64,000 nucleotides of DNA, from NCBI GenBank assembly GCA_016792845.1, contig JAEUKH010000001.1, positions 62,001 to 126,000 of the forward strand, given 5' to 3'. Source of the stretch: Myxococcales bacterium. Lineage in GTDB: Bacteria > Myxococcota_A > Polyangia > Polyangiales > Ga0077539. The notes below the pieces were generated by a model that made no database searches, had not been told where the DNA came from, and saw nothing but the letters and a program-made list of their open reading frames with translations. Every line of letters starts with the position of its first letter. The stretch's first letter is position 1. Shown here one piece after another: positions 41,544-51,700 of the stretch. The position numbers and the translations under genes are program-made.

Positions 41544-41649
41544 AGCGATGCCTCGGGCGAGCGTTCTACGCGAACTCTCCCGCCCCCGCGATGCCGAATC
41601 GTGGACGCTGCCCGCCCTTCGTGTCATTCGCAGAGGCACGAGACCACCG

Positions 41650-42186
41650 ATGCCGAGCGCAATGACTTCGATGCGACGTGCCGCCTTGGCCACGCTGACC
41701 GTGGCGCTGACGCTGAGCCTGGGGTGTGCGCGGCCCCCACGCCCGACCTACAGCTTCGACACCGCACCCGGCGGCTGGGAGCTCGCCTCGCACCAGGCCG
41801 AGGGCCCCCGACGGGCCGAACGCTACCGTCACGCGGTGCACGGTGAGGGGCTCGAAATCTTCGAGATCCAACGGGCAGCGCCCGCGGTAAACAGCGCCGG
41901 GTTCGCCGCGCTGGGTGAGGGGGCGAGGCTGCTCCCGGCGCTGGGGCACGCTGACACGAGCGTTCCGAGAGAGCGTGGCGACGACGAGGTGAGCGGTGCG
42001 GCGGGCTACTGGGTCGAGCAGCACGGCCGCGAAGACGAAGGGATGAGCACCGCCGCGGTGTTCGTCGTGCCGCGCGGCGGGCGTCACTACATCGCGCGGA
42101 TGAGCTCGCGCGAAGACGAGTTCGGGCAGCTCCAGGGGTGGCTGCGCGACATCCTCCTGCGCAATGTCCGCTTCCCCGCGCAGTGA
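41650..42186 (+). CDS. Small lipoprotein
   Basis: The protein has 178 residues (alternative starts 41662 and 41671). MRRAALATLTVALTLSLGCARPP is a lipoprotein signal peptide with lipobox SLGC. The mature part includes TYSFDTAPGGWELASHQAEGP, VHGEGLEIFEIQRAAPAVN and VFVVPRGGRHYIARMSSRED, suggesting one compact alpha/beta domain. No family is recognised. It is divergent from the kinase-ATPase gene. Confidence 0.7.
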   Translation: MPSAMTSMRRAALATLTVALTLSLGCARPPRPTYSFDTAPGGWELASHQAEGPRRAERYRHAVHGEGLEIFEIQRAAPAVNSAGFAALGEGARLLPALGHADTSVPRERGDDEVSGAAGYWVEQHGREDEGMSTAAVFVVPRGGRHYIARMSSREDEFGQLQGWLRDILLRNVRFPAQ

Positions 42187-43826
42187 GGGCGGCGGAGGGT
42201 AGGCCGAGGGCTCATTCGAATCCGGCTTCGGCTGGCCCAGTCCATTGAGCGGAGCTCTCGCCCCACCTCCAAATTACAGTGCTTGTGGTGTTCGAGATCA
42301 ATCGAGCGAGGATCTCCATCACACCATCTCCGTTCGTGTCGACGAAGCCTGTTGCAAAGACAGTGAACCGACCTTCGGTTTCATTGCCCCCAATCGATGC
42401 AGGCAGGGGGCGAAAGCCTGCCGGGCCACCCAGCATAGCCTGCCACCCCCCGGCGCGCGGCGCGTAGACAAAGTCCGCATAACCGTCGGCGTTAATGTCT
42501 CCTGGCGTTCCCGCTGTGCAATTCATTGGATGGGAAACCATCTCATCTGGAGTGTTGGTGAGGAGCGATGAAAGAGTTCGATACACAGCAGCCTGTTGGA
42601 ACACGCCACCCGTAAATGCGAGAATGTCTGGGGAGCCGTCTCCATTCTGATCGCCAAGAGAAAGAAGATGACCGCCAACTGACGAAAAGAAATGAGCCTG
42701 CAAACGATCCCGCGGAGCGCCTTGAATCATAAGCGCCTCAGGCCCAAAGTTGAAGATGACATCGCTGAATCTGTCGCAGTTTACATTTGTGAGGGTGCCA
42801 GGCCCTCCTACCATGCCGAAAGTGCGGCCGTGATTTAGGACATTATCAATGAAGCGGACTCGAGCTCCGCGGACAGTCGGACGCACTCCGAAGAGAAGAC
42901 GAACCTCTACGCCATTGCTCTCAAAGTAGACGAGATCAGCAACACCGTCTCCGTCGAGGTCGCCCGCTGAGGCAAGCCTGACACCTCCTGATTGATTGTC
43001 AGGGAACGGGCCGGCGCCGCTCGAGTCATCCCACCGTGGAGTGGCACCGCCCCGCACAAGGCCGATTTCGCGTCTCCCGGAGTCAATCAAAGCGAGGTCA
43101 GTGATCCCATCGCCATCGAAGTCTCCCGCTCCAGTCGATCGACTGGGCGAAAATCCCGGTGTCGGAATTCGATGCGGCCGAACGGCGAGGCCGCTGCGAG
43201 AGCCTGCAAACCAGTCGATTCCATCACTAACGGGCTGAATGATGTCGTCATACCCATCACCGTTGAGATCTAAGTGCATTCCAAATAGACACGATCGTTG
43301 TGCCTGCGATGGAAGGACAGTAAACTGGCTAGTTTCGCTGGTATCTTCACCGAGTTGTTCGCCTCGAATGGGTCGGACGCGCCAGAAACTTACTCCTGTT
43401 GGCAGGTCGCGCGTAACTTCCGTTTGGTTGCCCGATGCTCGGATGGTCTCGATAATCGAAGTGCATTGTCGGTCGCTGCACAGTTCAACTTGAGCGCCAT
43501 CGCCTCCCCGATTTGACCAGCGAAGCGTTGGTCTTCGACCCGTTGCCATCGCCCCTGCATACGGAGTGACGAGCAACGGAGACAGCAAGGGGCTACCGCT
43601 CTCTAGTGGATTTGCATCGATGTGATCGTGCCCGGAGCTGTCGAAAGAACTTCGGCTCTCGTCCTGCGCGTCGAGATGATCTTCAGCGTCGAAGGATTCG
43701 AAGCGATCACTTGTCAGAACCTCAGGGCCGGACCCTGCATCTCGAACCTCGGCATCAAGGCCGACTTGATCTACGTCGGAGACCGACGCGTCTGACGAAC
43801 CGTCGTTCAGCGTCCGAATCTCCGGC

Positions 43827-43834
43827 AGGCATCC
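43827..43834 (+). repeat. Left target-site duplication AGGCATCC
   Basis: AGGCATCC directly precedes the IS left end and is repeated after the right end at 45435-45442, an exact 8-bp target-site duplication. Confidence 0.95.
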
Positions 43835-45434
43835 GGGTCTGCCTGCCATGCTGATGCGCTACAGCCCTGGGCTCCCGGATGACGCGCCGGGAGCGGGTTG
43901 AAAGTGCGGGGACCTTCGTGCAAACGCGGGGTTACCACACCAACCGCCCTACCGAAGGCCCCGCGATGCAGATCGTCCTCGACGTTGCCGATGAGTTCAA
44001 GCCCCTGGTCGACGAACTGACCCTGCTTCTGCGTGTCGTGACCGCGAAGGTCGAGGAGATCCGCTCGGCGCCGACGACCGACTACGCCGCGGTCGAGCGC
44101 GAGCTCGCGGCGCGAACAGCGGCGATCGAGGCCCAATCTCACGGGCTGCTCTTGCGCGCCGCGGACCTCGATACACCGCGCATTCGCGTCGGCGGCAAGG
44201 TTCATCGCAGGGTCGGGCGATACCCCGCGACCTACTTCACTTCGGCGGGCCCGGTCGTCGTCGAGCGTTCGATCTTCGTGCCGACGGCGGGCGAGACCGA
44301 GACCGAGACGGCTGGGGAGAACAGCGAGCCGCGGGCGGTCGACCCTGTGAGCCTGCGCCTCGGCGTCGTGGGTCGAGGGTGGCTCCCTCACACCGCGCGC
44401 GCGATGGCATTCCTGCTTCAGCAGGGCACCGCGCGGGAGGCCGCGACCACGGCCTCCGAGTTGGGCCGATTGCCCTATTCCGCCGCCAGTTTCGACCACG
44501 TCGCCCACGCGGTCGGAGCCCTCTTTCAGGAGCACTCCGCGACCATCGAGCAGGCGCTCATCGAGGCCTACGAGATCCCCGCGTCTGTCACGGGCGTCTC
44601 GGTGTCGCTGGATCGCGTGTGTATGCCCGTCGAGGAGCCCCGTCCTCGACCGGTCGGTCGACCTCGGAAGGGCGCCCCCAAGAAGCCCGTTCAGCGGGTC
44701 TTCCGGCAAGCGTACTGCGCCACCGTCACGCTGCATGATGCGCAGGGAGACGCGGGGCACACGATCCGCTACGGATGCATGCCGGAGGGCGACGTGACGG
44801 GGCTGTGCGACGGCGTGTGCGACGACGTTCTTGCACTGCTCAAGCAGCGCCCGACGCTGACCGTCACCGCGCTCTGCGACGGCGCCCACGAGCTGTGGGG
44901 GCTGATCGACGAGCACCTTGCGGCGGTGCGCAAGGTGACGCCGGTGCAGGAGCTGATCGACCTGTGGCACCTGCTTGAGAAGCTCGGGGCCGCCGCACGG
45001 ATCCACCACCCGGCGACCGAGGCGTCCGCGGTCGTCTCGCGTTGGCGAGCGGCGCTGCTGAACGTCCGCGGCGCAAGTGCGAAGATCGCCGCCGAGATCG
45101 CAGCGTGGAAGCAGGAGTGGGCGAAGGTCGGCGAGGAGACGCCGGTCCATGACGCCCTGACCTTCCTGGAGCACCACCGCGGCCGGCTCGACTACGCCCG
45201 AGTTCGGCGAGCGGGGTGCCCCGTTGGCAGCGGCGCGGTCGAGGCCACCTGCAAGAGTCTCATCGCTGTTCGAATGAAACGCGCGGGAGCACGCTGGAAG
45301 CAGCCGTCGACGGACAGAGTCATCCAGCTTCGTGCGCTCGCTCTCTCCGATCGCTGGGGCGACGCGATGGGGCTCACGCTCGGGCATCTACGCCAGCAGG
45401 TGCGGGCAGCATGATCAGAATGGCAGGCAGACCC
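43835..45434 (+). mobile_element. Insertion sequence, ISKra4-family-like, 1,600 bp
   Basis: The element begins with GGGTCTGCCTGCCAT (43835-43849) and ends with its exact inverted copy (45420-45434); similarity continues imperfectly inward. Both ends are flanked by the 8-bp duplication AGGCATCC. GGG ends and the transposase type are those of the ISKra4 family. Perfect duplications and an intact transposase gene indicate recent insertion. It contains one transposase gene on the plus strand. Confidence 0.93.
43966..45414 (+). CDS. ISKra4-family transposase
   Basis: The protein has 482 residues from ATG 43966 (an in-frame ATG at 43879 would add 29). Catalytic-core segments are GVSVSLDRVCMPVEEP (first acidic residue), TVTALCDGAHELWGLID (second Asp) and AGCPVGSGAVEATCKSLIAVRMKRAGARWKQPSTDRVIQLRAL (conserved Glu in VGSGxVE, plus the R-K-xG-xxW motif). 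This order is that of ISKra4/UPF0236-like DDE transposases. The frame is intact to the stop 20 bp before the right inverted repeat, so the enzyme is probably functional. Confidence 0.93.
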   Translation: MQIVLDVADEFKPLVDELTLLLRVVTAKVEEIRSAPTTDYAAVERELAARTAAIEAQSHGLLLRAADLDTPRIRVGGKVHRRVGRYPATYFTSAGPVVVERSIFVPTAGETETETAGENSEPRAVDPVSLRLGVVGRGWLPHTARAMAFLLQQGTAREAATTASELGRLPYSAASFDHVAHAVGALFQEHSATIEQALIEAYEIPASVTGVSVSLDRVCMPVEEPRPRPVGRPRKGAPKKPVQRVFRQAYCATVTLHDAQGDAGHTIRYGCMPEGDVTGLCDGVCDDVLALLKQRPTLTVTALCDGAHELWGLIDEHLAAVRKVTPVQELIDLWHLLEKLGAAARIHHPATEASAVVSRWRAALLNVRGASAKIAAEIAAWKQEWAKVGEETPVHDALTFLEHHRGRLDYARVRRAGCPVGSGAVEATCKSLIAVRMKRAGARWKQPSTDRVIQLRALALSDRWGDAMGLTLGHLRQQVRAA

Positions 45435-45442
45435 AGGCATCC
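45435..45442 (+). repeat. Right target-site duplication AGGCATCC
   Basis: This second copy of the 8-bp duplication lies directly after the IS right end. It sits in the codons just after the lipobox cysteine of the interrupted gene. Confidence 0.95.
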
Positions 45443-45513
45443 TGCTGCAAAGATCGAAAATACAATCCCGTACGCCCTCATGCTGGCAGTGTAGGCACAG
45501 CTCCCAACGCCCA

Positions 45514-45981
45514 TCAACCCCGCGGGGCCAGCGAGCCTGGGCCTTCGGCGAGCGTGGCCGCCACCTCGTCGACGCGCCGTCGCAAGAGCAGCGCGAGCAC
45601 CGCGGTGACGTCTTCGCGCGGCAGGAAGGCCCGCCACGTCTCGGCCTCGGTCACCACGGCCACGTAGCCCGACAAGAGGTCGGCGTCGACCCGCGCGATC
45701 TGCCCCTCGGTGGCGAGGCGCTCGATCGACGGGGCCTCGCGCTGCGTCGCCTCGCGCCACACCTTCGACCACTGCTGAATCTTCGCCCCGAGCTCGGTCA
45801 CCTCGGGCGAGAACAACGCCGCGACGGCCGGGTCGACCGCCTTCGGCTTCTTCGCAACGACCTCGGCCTCGGCCGCCTCGACCCCCGCCTCGTCTGCGAG
45901 CTCCAGGCCGTCGAGGGCCGCCTCGCGCAAGAGCGCGAAGGTCTCGTCGGGCCTAGGGTCGCCTGCCTTCACCGCGCTCAT
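45514..45981 (-). CDS. Hypothetical protein downstream of fhs
   Basis: This 155-residue protein is helical and acidic at the start (LLREAALDGLELADEAGVEAAEAEVVAKKPKAVDP). QQWSKVWREATQREAPSIERLATEGQIARVDADLLSGYV follows in the middle. No signal peptide and no recognised family. It lies 88 bp downstream of the formate-tetrahydrofolate ligase gene on the same strand, so it may be cotranscribed. Confidence 0.6.
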   Translation of the reverse strand: MSAVKAGDPRPDETFALLREAALDGLELADEAGVEAAEAEVVAKKPKAVDPAVAALFSPEVTELGAKIQQWSKVWREATQREAPSIERLATEGQIARVDADLLSGYVAVVTEAETWRAFLPREDVTAVLALLLRRRVDEVAATLAEGPGSLAPRG

Positions 45982-46069
45982 CGACGCTCACCCTCGACGC
46001 CGATGGCAGCGTCGCAGAAATTGCAACATTGTGCCCTCAGACGGGCCGACCGTTGCGAATTCAGAAACC

Positions 46070-47731
46070 TCACTCGCCCTGCATGAGACCCGTGACGCGG
46101 CCGTCGGGGTGAATCACCACCCGGCGCGCCGCGGGCTCGCGGGGGAGCCCCGGCATGGTCATGATCTCGCCCGTGAGCGGCACGATGTAGCCCGCCCCGG
46201 CCGAGAGCCGCACCTCGCGCACGGTGATGCGAAACCCCCGCGGGCGGCCCGGCTTCGTCGGGTCGTCGCTCAGCGAGAGGTGCGTCTTGGCGATGCACAC
46301 CGGCAGCTCGGCGCCTCCGAGCTTCACCACCGCGTCGAGGTCTTTCTGCGCCGCGGGGGTGAAGTCGACGTCGTCGGCGCCGTACACCGCCCGGGCCACC
46401 TTGCGGATCTTCTCGGCCGGGGCGTCGCTCAGCGCGTAGACGAAGCGCGGCGTCGCGGGGTTCGACGCGGTCGCGTCGAGGAGGTCGGTCACCGCGTCGG
46501 CGAGTTCGAGCGAGCCCTCGCCGCCCCGCGCGAAGCCCTCGTGGCGGGCGAGGCGCACCCCGTGGCGCTGCGCGAAGGCCCGGAGCTCGGCGCGCTCGGC
46601 GTCGGTATCCTGGGGGAATCCGTTCACCGCCACCACCGCCGGGAGCCCGAACGACTGCAAGGTCTCGAGGTGCCTCTCAAGGTGTTCGAGGCCCCGCGCG
46701 AGGGCCTCGGCGTTGGGCTCCGCGGCCTTCGCCACCGCGACGCCGCCGTGCATCTTCAGCGCGCGATGGGTCGCCACGAGCACCACCGCCCGCGGCCAGA
46801 GGCCCGCCCCGCGGCACTTGATGTCGAGGAACTTCTCTGCCCCGAGGTCGAAGCCGAAGCCCGCCTCGGTCACCACGTCGTCGCCGTACGCGAGGGCCAT
46901 CCGGGTCGCGATGACGCTGTTGCACCCGTGGGCGATGTTGCCGAAGGGCCCGCCGTGCACGATCGCCGGGGTGCCCTCGCGGGTCTGAACGAGGTTCGGC
47001 ATCAGCGCGTCGAGCAAGAGCGCGGTCATCGCCGAGGCCGCGCCGAGGTCGCCCGCGGTCACGGCCGCGCCCGCCGCGGTGGTGCCTACCACCACCCGCG
47101 AGAGCCGCGCTTCGAGGTCTTTGGCGTCGGTGGCAAGGCAGAGAATCGCCATCACCTCGCTCGCCGCGGTGATGTCAAAGGCCGCCTCGCGCACGGGCCC
47201 GTTGCCCTTGCCGAGGCCCACCACCACGCTGCGGAGCGCGCGGTCGTTCATGTCCATCGCGCGGCGCCAGCGCACGCTGCGCGGGTCGAGGTCGACCGGG
47301 TCGCGGAAGCTGAGGGCGTTGTCGACCATCGCGGCCAGGAGGTTGTGGGCCGAGGTGATGGCGTGCAAATCGCCCGTAAAGTGAAGGTTGATGTCTGCGC
47401 TCGGCACGAGCGTCGCGAGGCCCCCGCCGGTGCCCCCGCCCTTCATGCCGAAGACGGGCCCGAGCGAGGGCTCGCGCAGCGCCGCGACGGCCCGACGGCC
47501 GCGCTTTGCCAGGCCCATCGCGAGGGCGATCGAGGTGGTGGTCTTGCCCTCGCCCGCGGGGGTGGGGTTGATCGCGCTCACGAGCACGAGGCGGCCGCGC
47601 CGGGGCGCCTCAGGGGCGTCGAGGGCGTCGAGCTCAATCTTGGCCTTGTGCCTGCCCCAGGGCAGTACATGGTCGCGTCGGAGGCCGAGCGTGTCGGCCA
47701 CATCAAGAATCGGTCGAAGGGTGTCGCCCAT
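46070..47731 (-). CDS. fhs: Formate-tetrahydrofolate ligase
   Basis: The protein has 553 residues, the usual length (about 555). The enzyme joins formate to tetrahydrofolate using ATP and feeds one-carbon units to purines and formyl-Met. Characteristic are INPTPAGEGKTTTSIALAMGL (ATP-binding loop, about 55-75), EPSLGPVFGMKGGGTGGG (the classic EPSxGPxFGxKGGAAGGG signature), INLHFTGDLHAI, RWRRAMDMNDRALR and the end EIMTMPGLP. All key blocks are present. Confidence 0.97.
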   Translation of the reverse strand: MGDTLRPILDVADTLGLRRDHVLPWGRHKAKIELDALDAPEAPRRGRLVLVSAINPTPAGEGKTTTSIALAMGLAKRGRRAVAALREPSLGPVFGMKGGGTGGGLATLVPSADINLHFTGDLHAITSAHNLLAAMVDNALSFRDPVDLDPRSVRWRRAMDMNDRALRSVVVGLGKGNGPVREAAFDITAASEVMAILCLATDAKDLEARLSRVVVGTTAAGAAVTAGDLGAASAMTALLLDALMPNLVQTREGTPAIVHGGPFGNIAHGCNSVIATRMALAYGDDVVTEAGFGFDLGAEKFLDIKCRGAGLWPRAVVLVATHRALKMHGGVAVAKAAEPNAEALARGLEHLERHLETLQSFGLPAVVAVNGFPQDTDAERAELRAFAQRHGVRLARHEGFARGGEGSLELADAVTDLLDATASNPATPRFVYALSDAPAEKIRKVARAVYGADDVDFTPAAQKDLDAVVKLGGAELPVCIAKTHLSLSDDPTKPGRPRGFRITVREVRLSAGAGYIVPLTGEIMTMPGLPREPAARRVVIHPDGRVTGLMQGE

Positions 47732-47831
47732 GGCGGCGCGACGCTACCACGGCCTGACCTCGGGTCGACGCCGCGCGTGCCGCGGCGCACTGGCGGCGGG
47801 CCCCCGGGCTCGTGTACACCGTGACGCCAAG

Positions 47832-48386
47832 ATGACCGATCGACCCATCAAGATCCTCGGCGTAGCGGGCAGCCTCCGCGCCGAGTCGTGGAACAAGAAG
47901 CTCCTCCGCGCCGCCGCCGCGCTCGCCCCCGAAGGGGCGTCGGTGACCGAGTTCGACCTCGCCGAGATTCCACTTTACAATGAAGATCTTCGCACGGCGG
48001 GCGGGCACCCCGCGGTGACGGCCTTTCGCGAGGCCATCGCCGCCCACGACGCCCTCTTGCTCGTGACGCCCGAGTACAACTACGGCATCCCCGGCGTGCT
48101 CAAGAACGCCCTCGACTGGGCCTCGCGCCCCCCGTCGCCGCCCTTCGCCATGAAGCCCTCGGCCACCCTCGGCGGCTCGCCCGGCCTCCACGGCGCCGTG
48201 CGCGCGCAGACCCAGCTCCGCGAGCTCCTCCTGGGCCTCGGCGCCATCGTGTGCCCCAAGCCTGAAGTCTACGTCGGCAAGATCAACGAGAAGTTCGACG
48301 CCGAGGGCCGCCTCACCGACGAGGCCACCGCCAAGCTCGTGCGCGAGCTCGTGGGCAACCTCGTCGCCCTCGCGCGGCGCTTCTAA
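47832..48386 (+). CDS. NADPH-dependent FMN reductase family protein
   Basis: The protein has 184 residues. ILGVAGSLRAESWNKKLLRAAA (FMN phosphate loop), FDLAEIPLYNEDL and LLVTPEYNYGIPGVLKNALDWASRP are the standard motifs of the flavodoxin-like NADPH:FMN/quinone reductase family (ChrR/YieF-like). It reduces flavin, quinones or similar compounds in the cytoplasm. It is divergent from fhs. Confidence 0.92.
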   Translation: MTDRPIKILGVAGSLRAESWNKKLLRAAAALAPEGASVTEFDLAEIPLYNEDLRTAGGHPAVTAFREAIAAHDALLLVTPEYNYGIPGVLKNALDWASRPPSPPFAMKPSATLGGSPGLHGAVRAQTQLRELLLGLGAIVCPKPEVYVGKINEKFDAEGRLTDEATAKLVRELVGNLVALARRF

Positions 48387-48578
48387 TCACCTCGCCCGCG
48401 CCCGTCGCGTCGCTCTCGTGACCGCCCCGTCAGCACACAGCGCGCGCACTTCACTGAAGAATCGCTCAAGCGGTAGATTGTTGAATGTTGACGTTTTCGT
48501 CGGCATATCAAGGTAAAGCGCGATGCCAGATTCGCCCCGAGGTGCGTAAGGGGCGATGCATTCGATTTCTTCGCGCAC
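48387..48578 (-). CDS. Small hypothetical protein, low-GC patch
   Basis: A 63-residue frame starts at GTG 48578, beginning REEIECIAPYAPRGESGIALYLD and followed by PTKTSTFNNLPLERFFSEVRALC. Codon use is balanced and amino-acid composition is normal, unlike most shadow frames here. The local sequence is more A/T-rich than its surroundings. No family is recognised. It is convergent with the FMN reductase gene. Confidence 0.35.
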   Translation of the reverse strand: MREEIECIAPYAPRGESGIALYLDMPTKTSTFNNLPLERFFSEVRALCADGAVTRATRRARAR

Positions 48579-48724
48579 ATTGTCGACAAAGGCCCCGCTA
48601 CCTTCGCGTTGCGCGTTGACGCGCGCTTGAGCGGGGGTCTAGCGAGCGGGCAGAACCGGGTGCCGCGTGCCTGCGCAGAGCGGGCCTCGCGGGGCGCCGG
48701 TGTTGCCGCAAGGAGCCTCCCTCG

Positions 48725-51700
48725 ATGCCTTCGCACGACCCGCCCTCGATGCCTCTGGCGCGCGCCTCGCTCGCGCCCGAAGCGCTTGATTCGCAGCACT
48801 TCGCGCCGGGGGCGTCGCTGCCTCGGCTGCTCGTCGAGGCCCAGGCCGGGCGGGCGCGGGTGGGGGTGATCTTCGGCGGGCAGGGGGCCGAGTGGCTCCC
48901 GGCCTTGCGCGAGCTTTACGGGCAGCACCTCGCGGTTCGGGCGCTGGTGCGAGCGGCCACCGAGCGGCTTCGCGCGTCGGCGGCAGACCCTCGCTTGGGG
49001 GCCATCGCTTCGCCGGCCCGGGGCTTCGACCTCGCGCGCTGGGTCGATGAGCCTGCGGCGGCGCCGGGCCCAGAGGTGTTGCGCAGCTCGCTGGTCTCGC
49101 AGGCGGGCATCTTTCTGACCTCGATCGCGCGCATGCTGGCCATGCACGAGCGCGGCCTCGACCTCGCGGCGCTGACCTCGCTGGCCACCGCGGCCACGGG
49201 GCACTCGCAGGGCGTGATGGCGGCGATGGTCTTCGCCGAGGGCCATGACCTCGCGGGCGTGGTGCGCCGCAGCGCCGAGTTCGCGAGCTATTTCTTCTGG
49301 CAGGGCTACCGCATGCAAGAGAGCTTCGTGCTCGCCGAGGTGGCCCCCTCGGTGCGCCTCGCGGCCGAGCAGGCGCAGATCGGCGAGCCGACGCCGATGG
49401 CCGCCGTGGCGGGGCTCACGACGCCGCTCCTCGAAGAGGCCCTGGCGCGGTTTCATCGGGTGAATCCGCAGCTCCCGGCCATCGAGGTGTCGCTCGACAA
49501 CGGGTACACGCGCAAGGTGCTCTCGGGGCCGCCGGCTTCGCTCGTGGCCTTCGCGCGGGCCCTCGCCACGGCGCGCGCCGCCGAGCTGCAACGCTTCGCC
49601 CGGGGCGCCCTCGGGCGTCGGCCGATCGAGTACCAATGGGAGTTTGTCGCCGCCACGGCGCCCTTTCATTCGCGGTACATGGAGCACGGCCGCAGGGCGC
49701 TCCCGGCCGACCTCGCGCGGGAGTCGATTCGCTTCGACCCCGCGGCGCTCAAGCGGCCCGTGCTCGGCAACGACGGCACTGACCTCGCGAAGTGCCCCGA
49801 CCCCGAGAGCCTCGTCGAGGCGCTCTTGAAGATGCAGCACGTCGAGCCTGTGCGGTGGGGCGCGGTCTGCGCGGCACTGCGGAGCAGCCACCCCGAGGGC
49901 GTCACGCATGTGGTCGATTTCGGCCCCGGTGACGCCGTCGCGAAGCTCGCGGGGCTCAACCTCAGGGGCTTCGGCGTGCACGTCTTCGCGCTGGCGACCG
50001 AGAGCGGGCGGCGCGACCTCGCGGCCGAGAGCGTGCCCGCGGGGGCAGACTACCGACGCTTCGCGCCCAGACTGCGCACCAACGCGGCGGGGGTCACGGT
50101 GCTCGACAACGCCTTCACTCGGTGGACGGGGCGTGCGCCGGTGTTCCTCCCGGGGATGACCCCGACGACGGTCGAGGCGCCCATCGTGGCCGCGGCCTCG
50201 AACGCGGGCTTTGTCGCAGAGCTGGCCGGCGGGGGCCAGGTCACCGAGAAGCACTTTCGGCTCCGCGCGCGGGAGCTCGGCCGCACCCTCGACGCCGGCG
50301 CCGGCTTCGTCGTCAACATGCTCTATCTCGACCCCTATCTGTGGAACCTCCACTGGAAGGGCGAGGGGCTCGTCCAGCAGCTCCGCCGCGAGGGTGTGGC
50401 CATCGAGGGCGTCACCGTCTCGGCGGGCATCCCCGAGCTCGCCGAGGCCCGAGAGATCGTCTCTCAGTGCCGCGCTCTGGGCATCACCCTGGTGTCGTTC
50501 AAGCCCGGCACCGCACGGCAGATTCAGTCGGTGCTCGAAATCGCGCGGGCCGAACCCGACTTCACCCTCGGCATCCAGATCGAGGGCGGCAAGGCGGGCG
50601 GGCACCACTCGTGGGAAGACCTCCGTGACCTCGTGCGCGGCGCCTACCACGCCATCCGCGAGTGCAAAAACCTCGTGCTCAGCGTCGGCGGCGGCCTCCG
50701 AAACCCCGTCGACGCGTGGGAGTGGCTGAGCGGCCGGTGGTCAGAGCGCCTCGGCTTCGCACCGATGCCCGTCGACGCGGTCTTCCTCGGGACGGTCACC
50801 ATGGCCGTGCGCGAGGCCATGACCTCGCCGCAGGTGAAGGCCCTGCTCGCGCGCACCGAGGGCACCGACGAGTGGGTCGCCCAAGGCGCGACCCGCGGCG
50901 GCATCACCAGCGGCAAATCACAGCTCGACGCCGACATCCACTACGTGTGGAACAGCGCCGCCGAGGTGGGCCGCCTCCTCGACGCCGTCGCTGGCAACGC
51001 CGACGCCGCCCGCGCCCGCAAGACCGAAATCGCCGCCGCCCTCGCGCGCACGGCCAAGCCCTGGTTCGGCGAGCTCACCGAGATGACCTTCGCGGGCGCC
51101 CTTCGCCGCATGGTCGACCTCATGGCCGTCGGTCGCGGCTCAGAGTACGAAGACGGCGCCTGGCCCGACCCCTCGTACCGTCAGCGCGTCTTCGACTTCG
51201 CCGCGTACATCGAAGAGCAGCTCGTCGACGCCGCGGGCGAGAGCGCCCTCGGGGGCCTCGACGACCTCGACGACCCCGCCAGCTTTCTCAGCCGATTTGT
51301 CGCGCGATACCCGAGCGCCGAGCAGCTCCGCCTCGCCCAATCTGACGCAGACTACTTCGTGCAGCGCATCTGCGCGCGGCCCGGCAAGCCCGTGAATTTC
51401 GTGCCCGCCATCGATGCCGACGTGCGCCGCTGGTACAAGTCAGACTCGCTCTGGCAGTCACACGACCCGCGCTACGACGCCGACCAGGTTCTCATCATCC
51501 CCGGGCCCGAGGCCGTGCAAGGCATCGACGCCGTCGATGAGCCCGTCGGGCAGCTCCTCGGGCGCTTCGTGCAGCACGGCATCGACCGCCTCGTGGCCGA
51601 CGCGAGCCCCGTCAACGCGAGCCCCCGCGCCGTCGACGCGCCCGCCATGGAGGCCGCCGCGACGGCCCTCGGGATGCGCCTCGAAGCCCTGCCCGCGGGC

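Larger units (their letters stand above)
42212..45481 (-). pseudogene. FG-GAP/VCBS-repeat lipoprotein gene interrupted by an IS element
   Basis: The downstream part (42212-43834) encodes ~540 residues with FG-GAP/integrin-like calcium loops: DLNGDGYDDIIQPVSDGIDWF, DFDGDGITDLALIDSG, DLDGDGVADLVYFES, DQNGDGSPDILAF, DINADGYADFVYA, DTNGDGVMEIL. The upstream part (45443-45481) encodes MRAYGIVFSIFAAGC. Removing the 1,600-bp IS and one 8-bp duplication joins them exactly in frame to ...FAAGCLPEIRTLNDG, a complete lipoprotein start. The remaining ATG at 43849 (inside the IS end) gives MAGRPGCLPE, without a signal peptide, so the product can no longer be exported as lipoprotein. The gene body is less GC-rich than neighbours, suggesting earlier transfer. 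Confidence 0.92.

Noticed and set aside
45374..45772. 132-residue minus-strand gene ending beside the IS
   Set aside because: Only its MRAYGIVFSIFAAGC part is meaningful, as the start of the interrupted lipoprotein; the rest is antisense shadow to the hypothetical gene downstream of fhs or its overlap.
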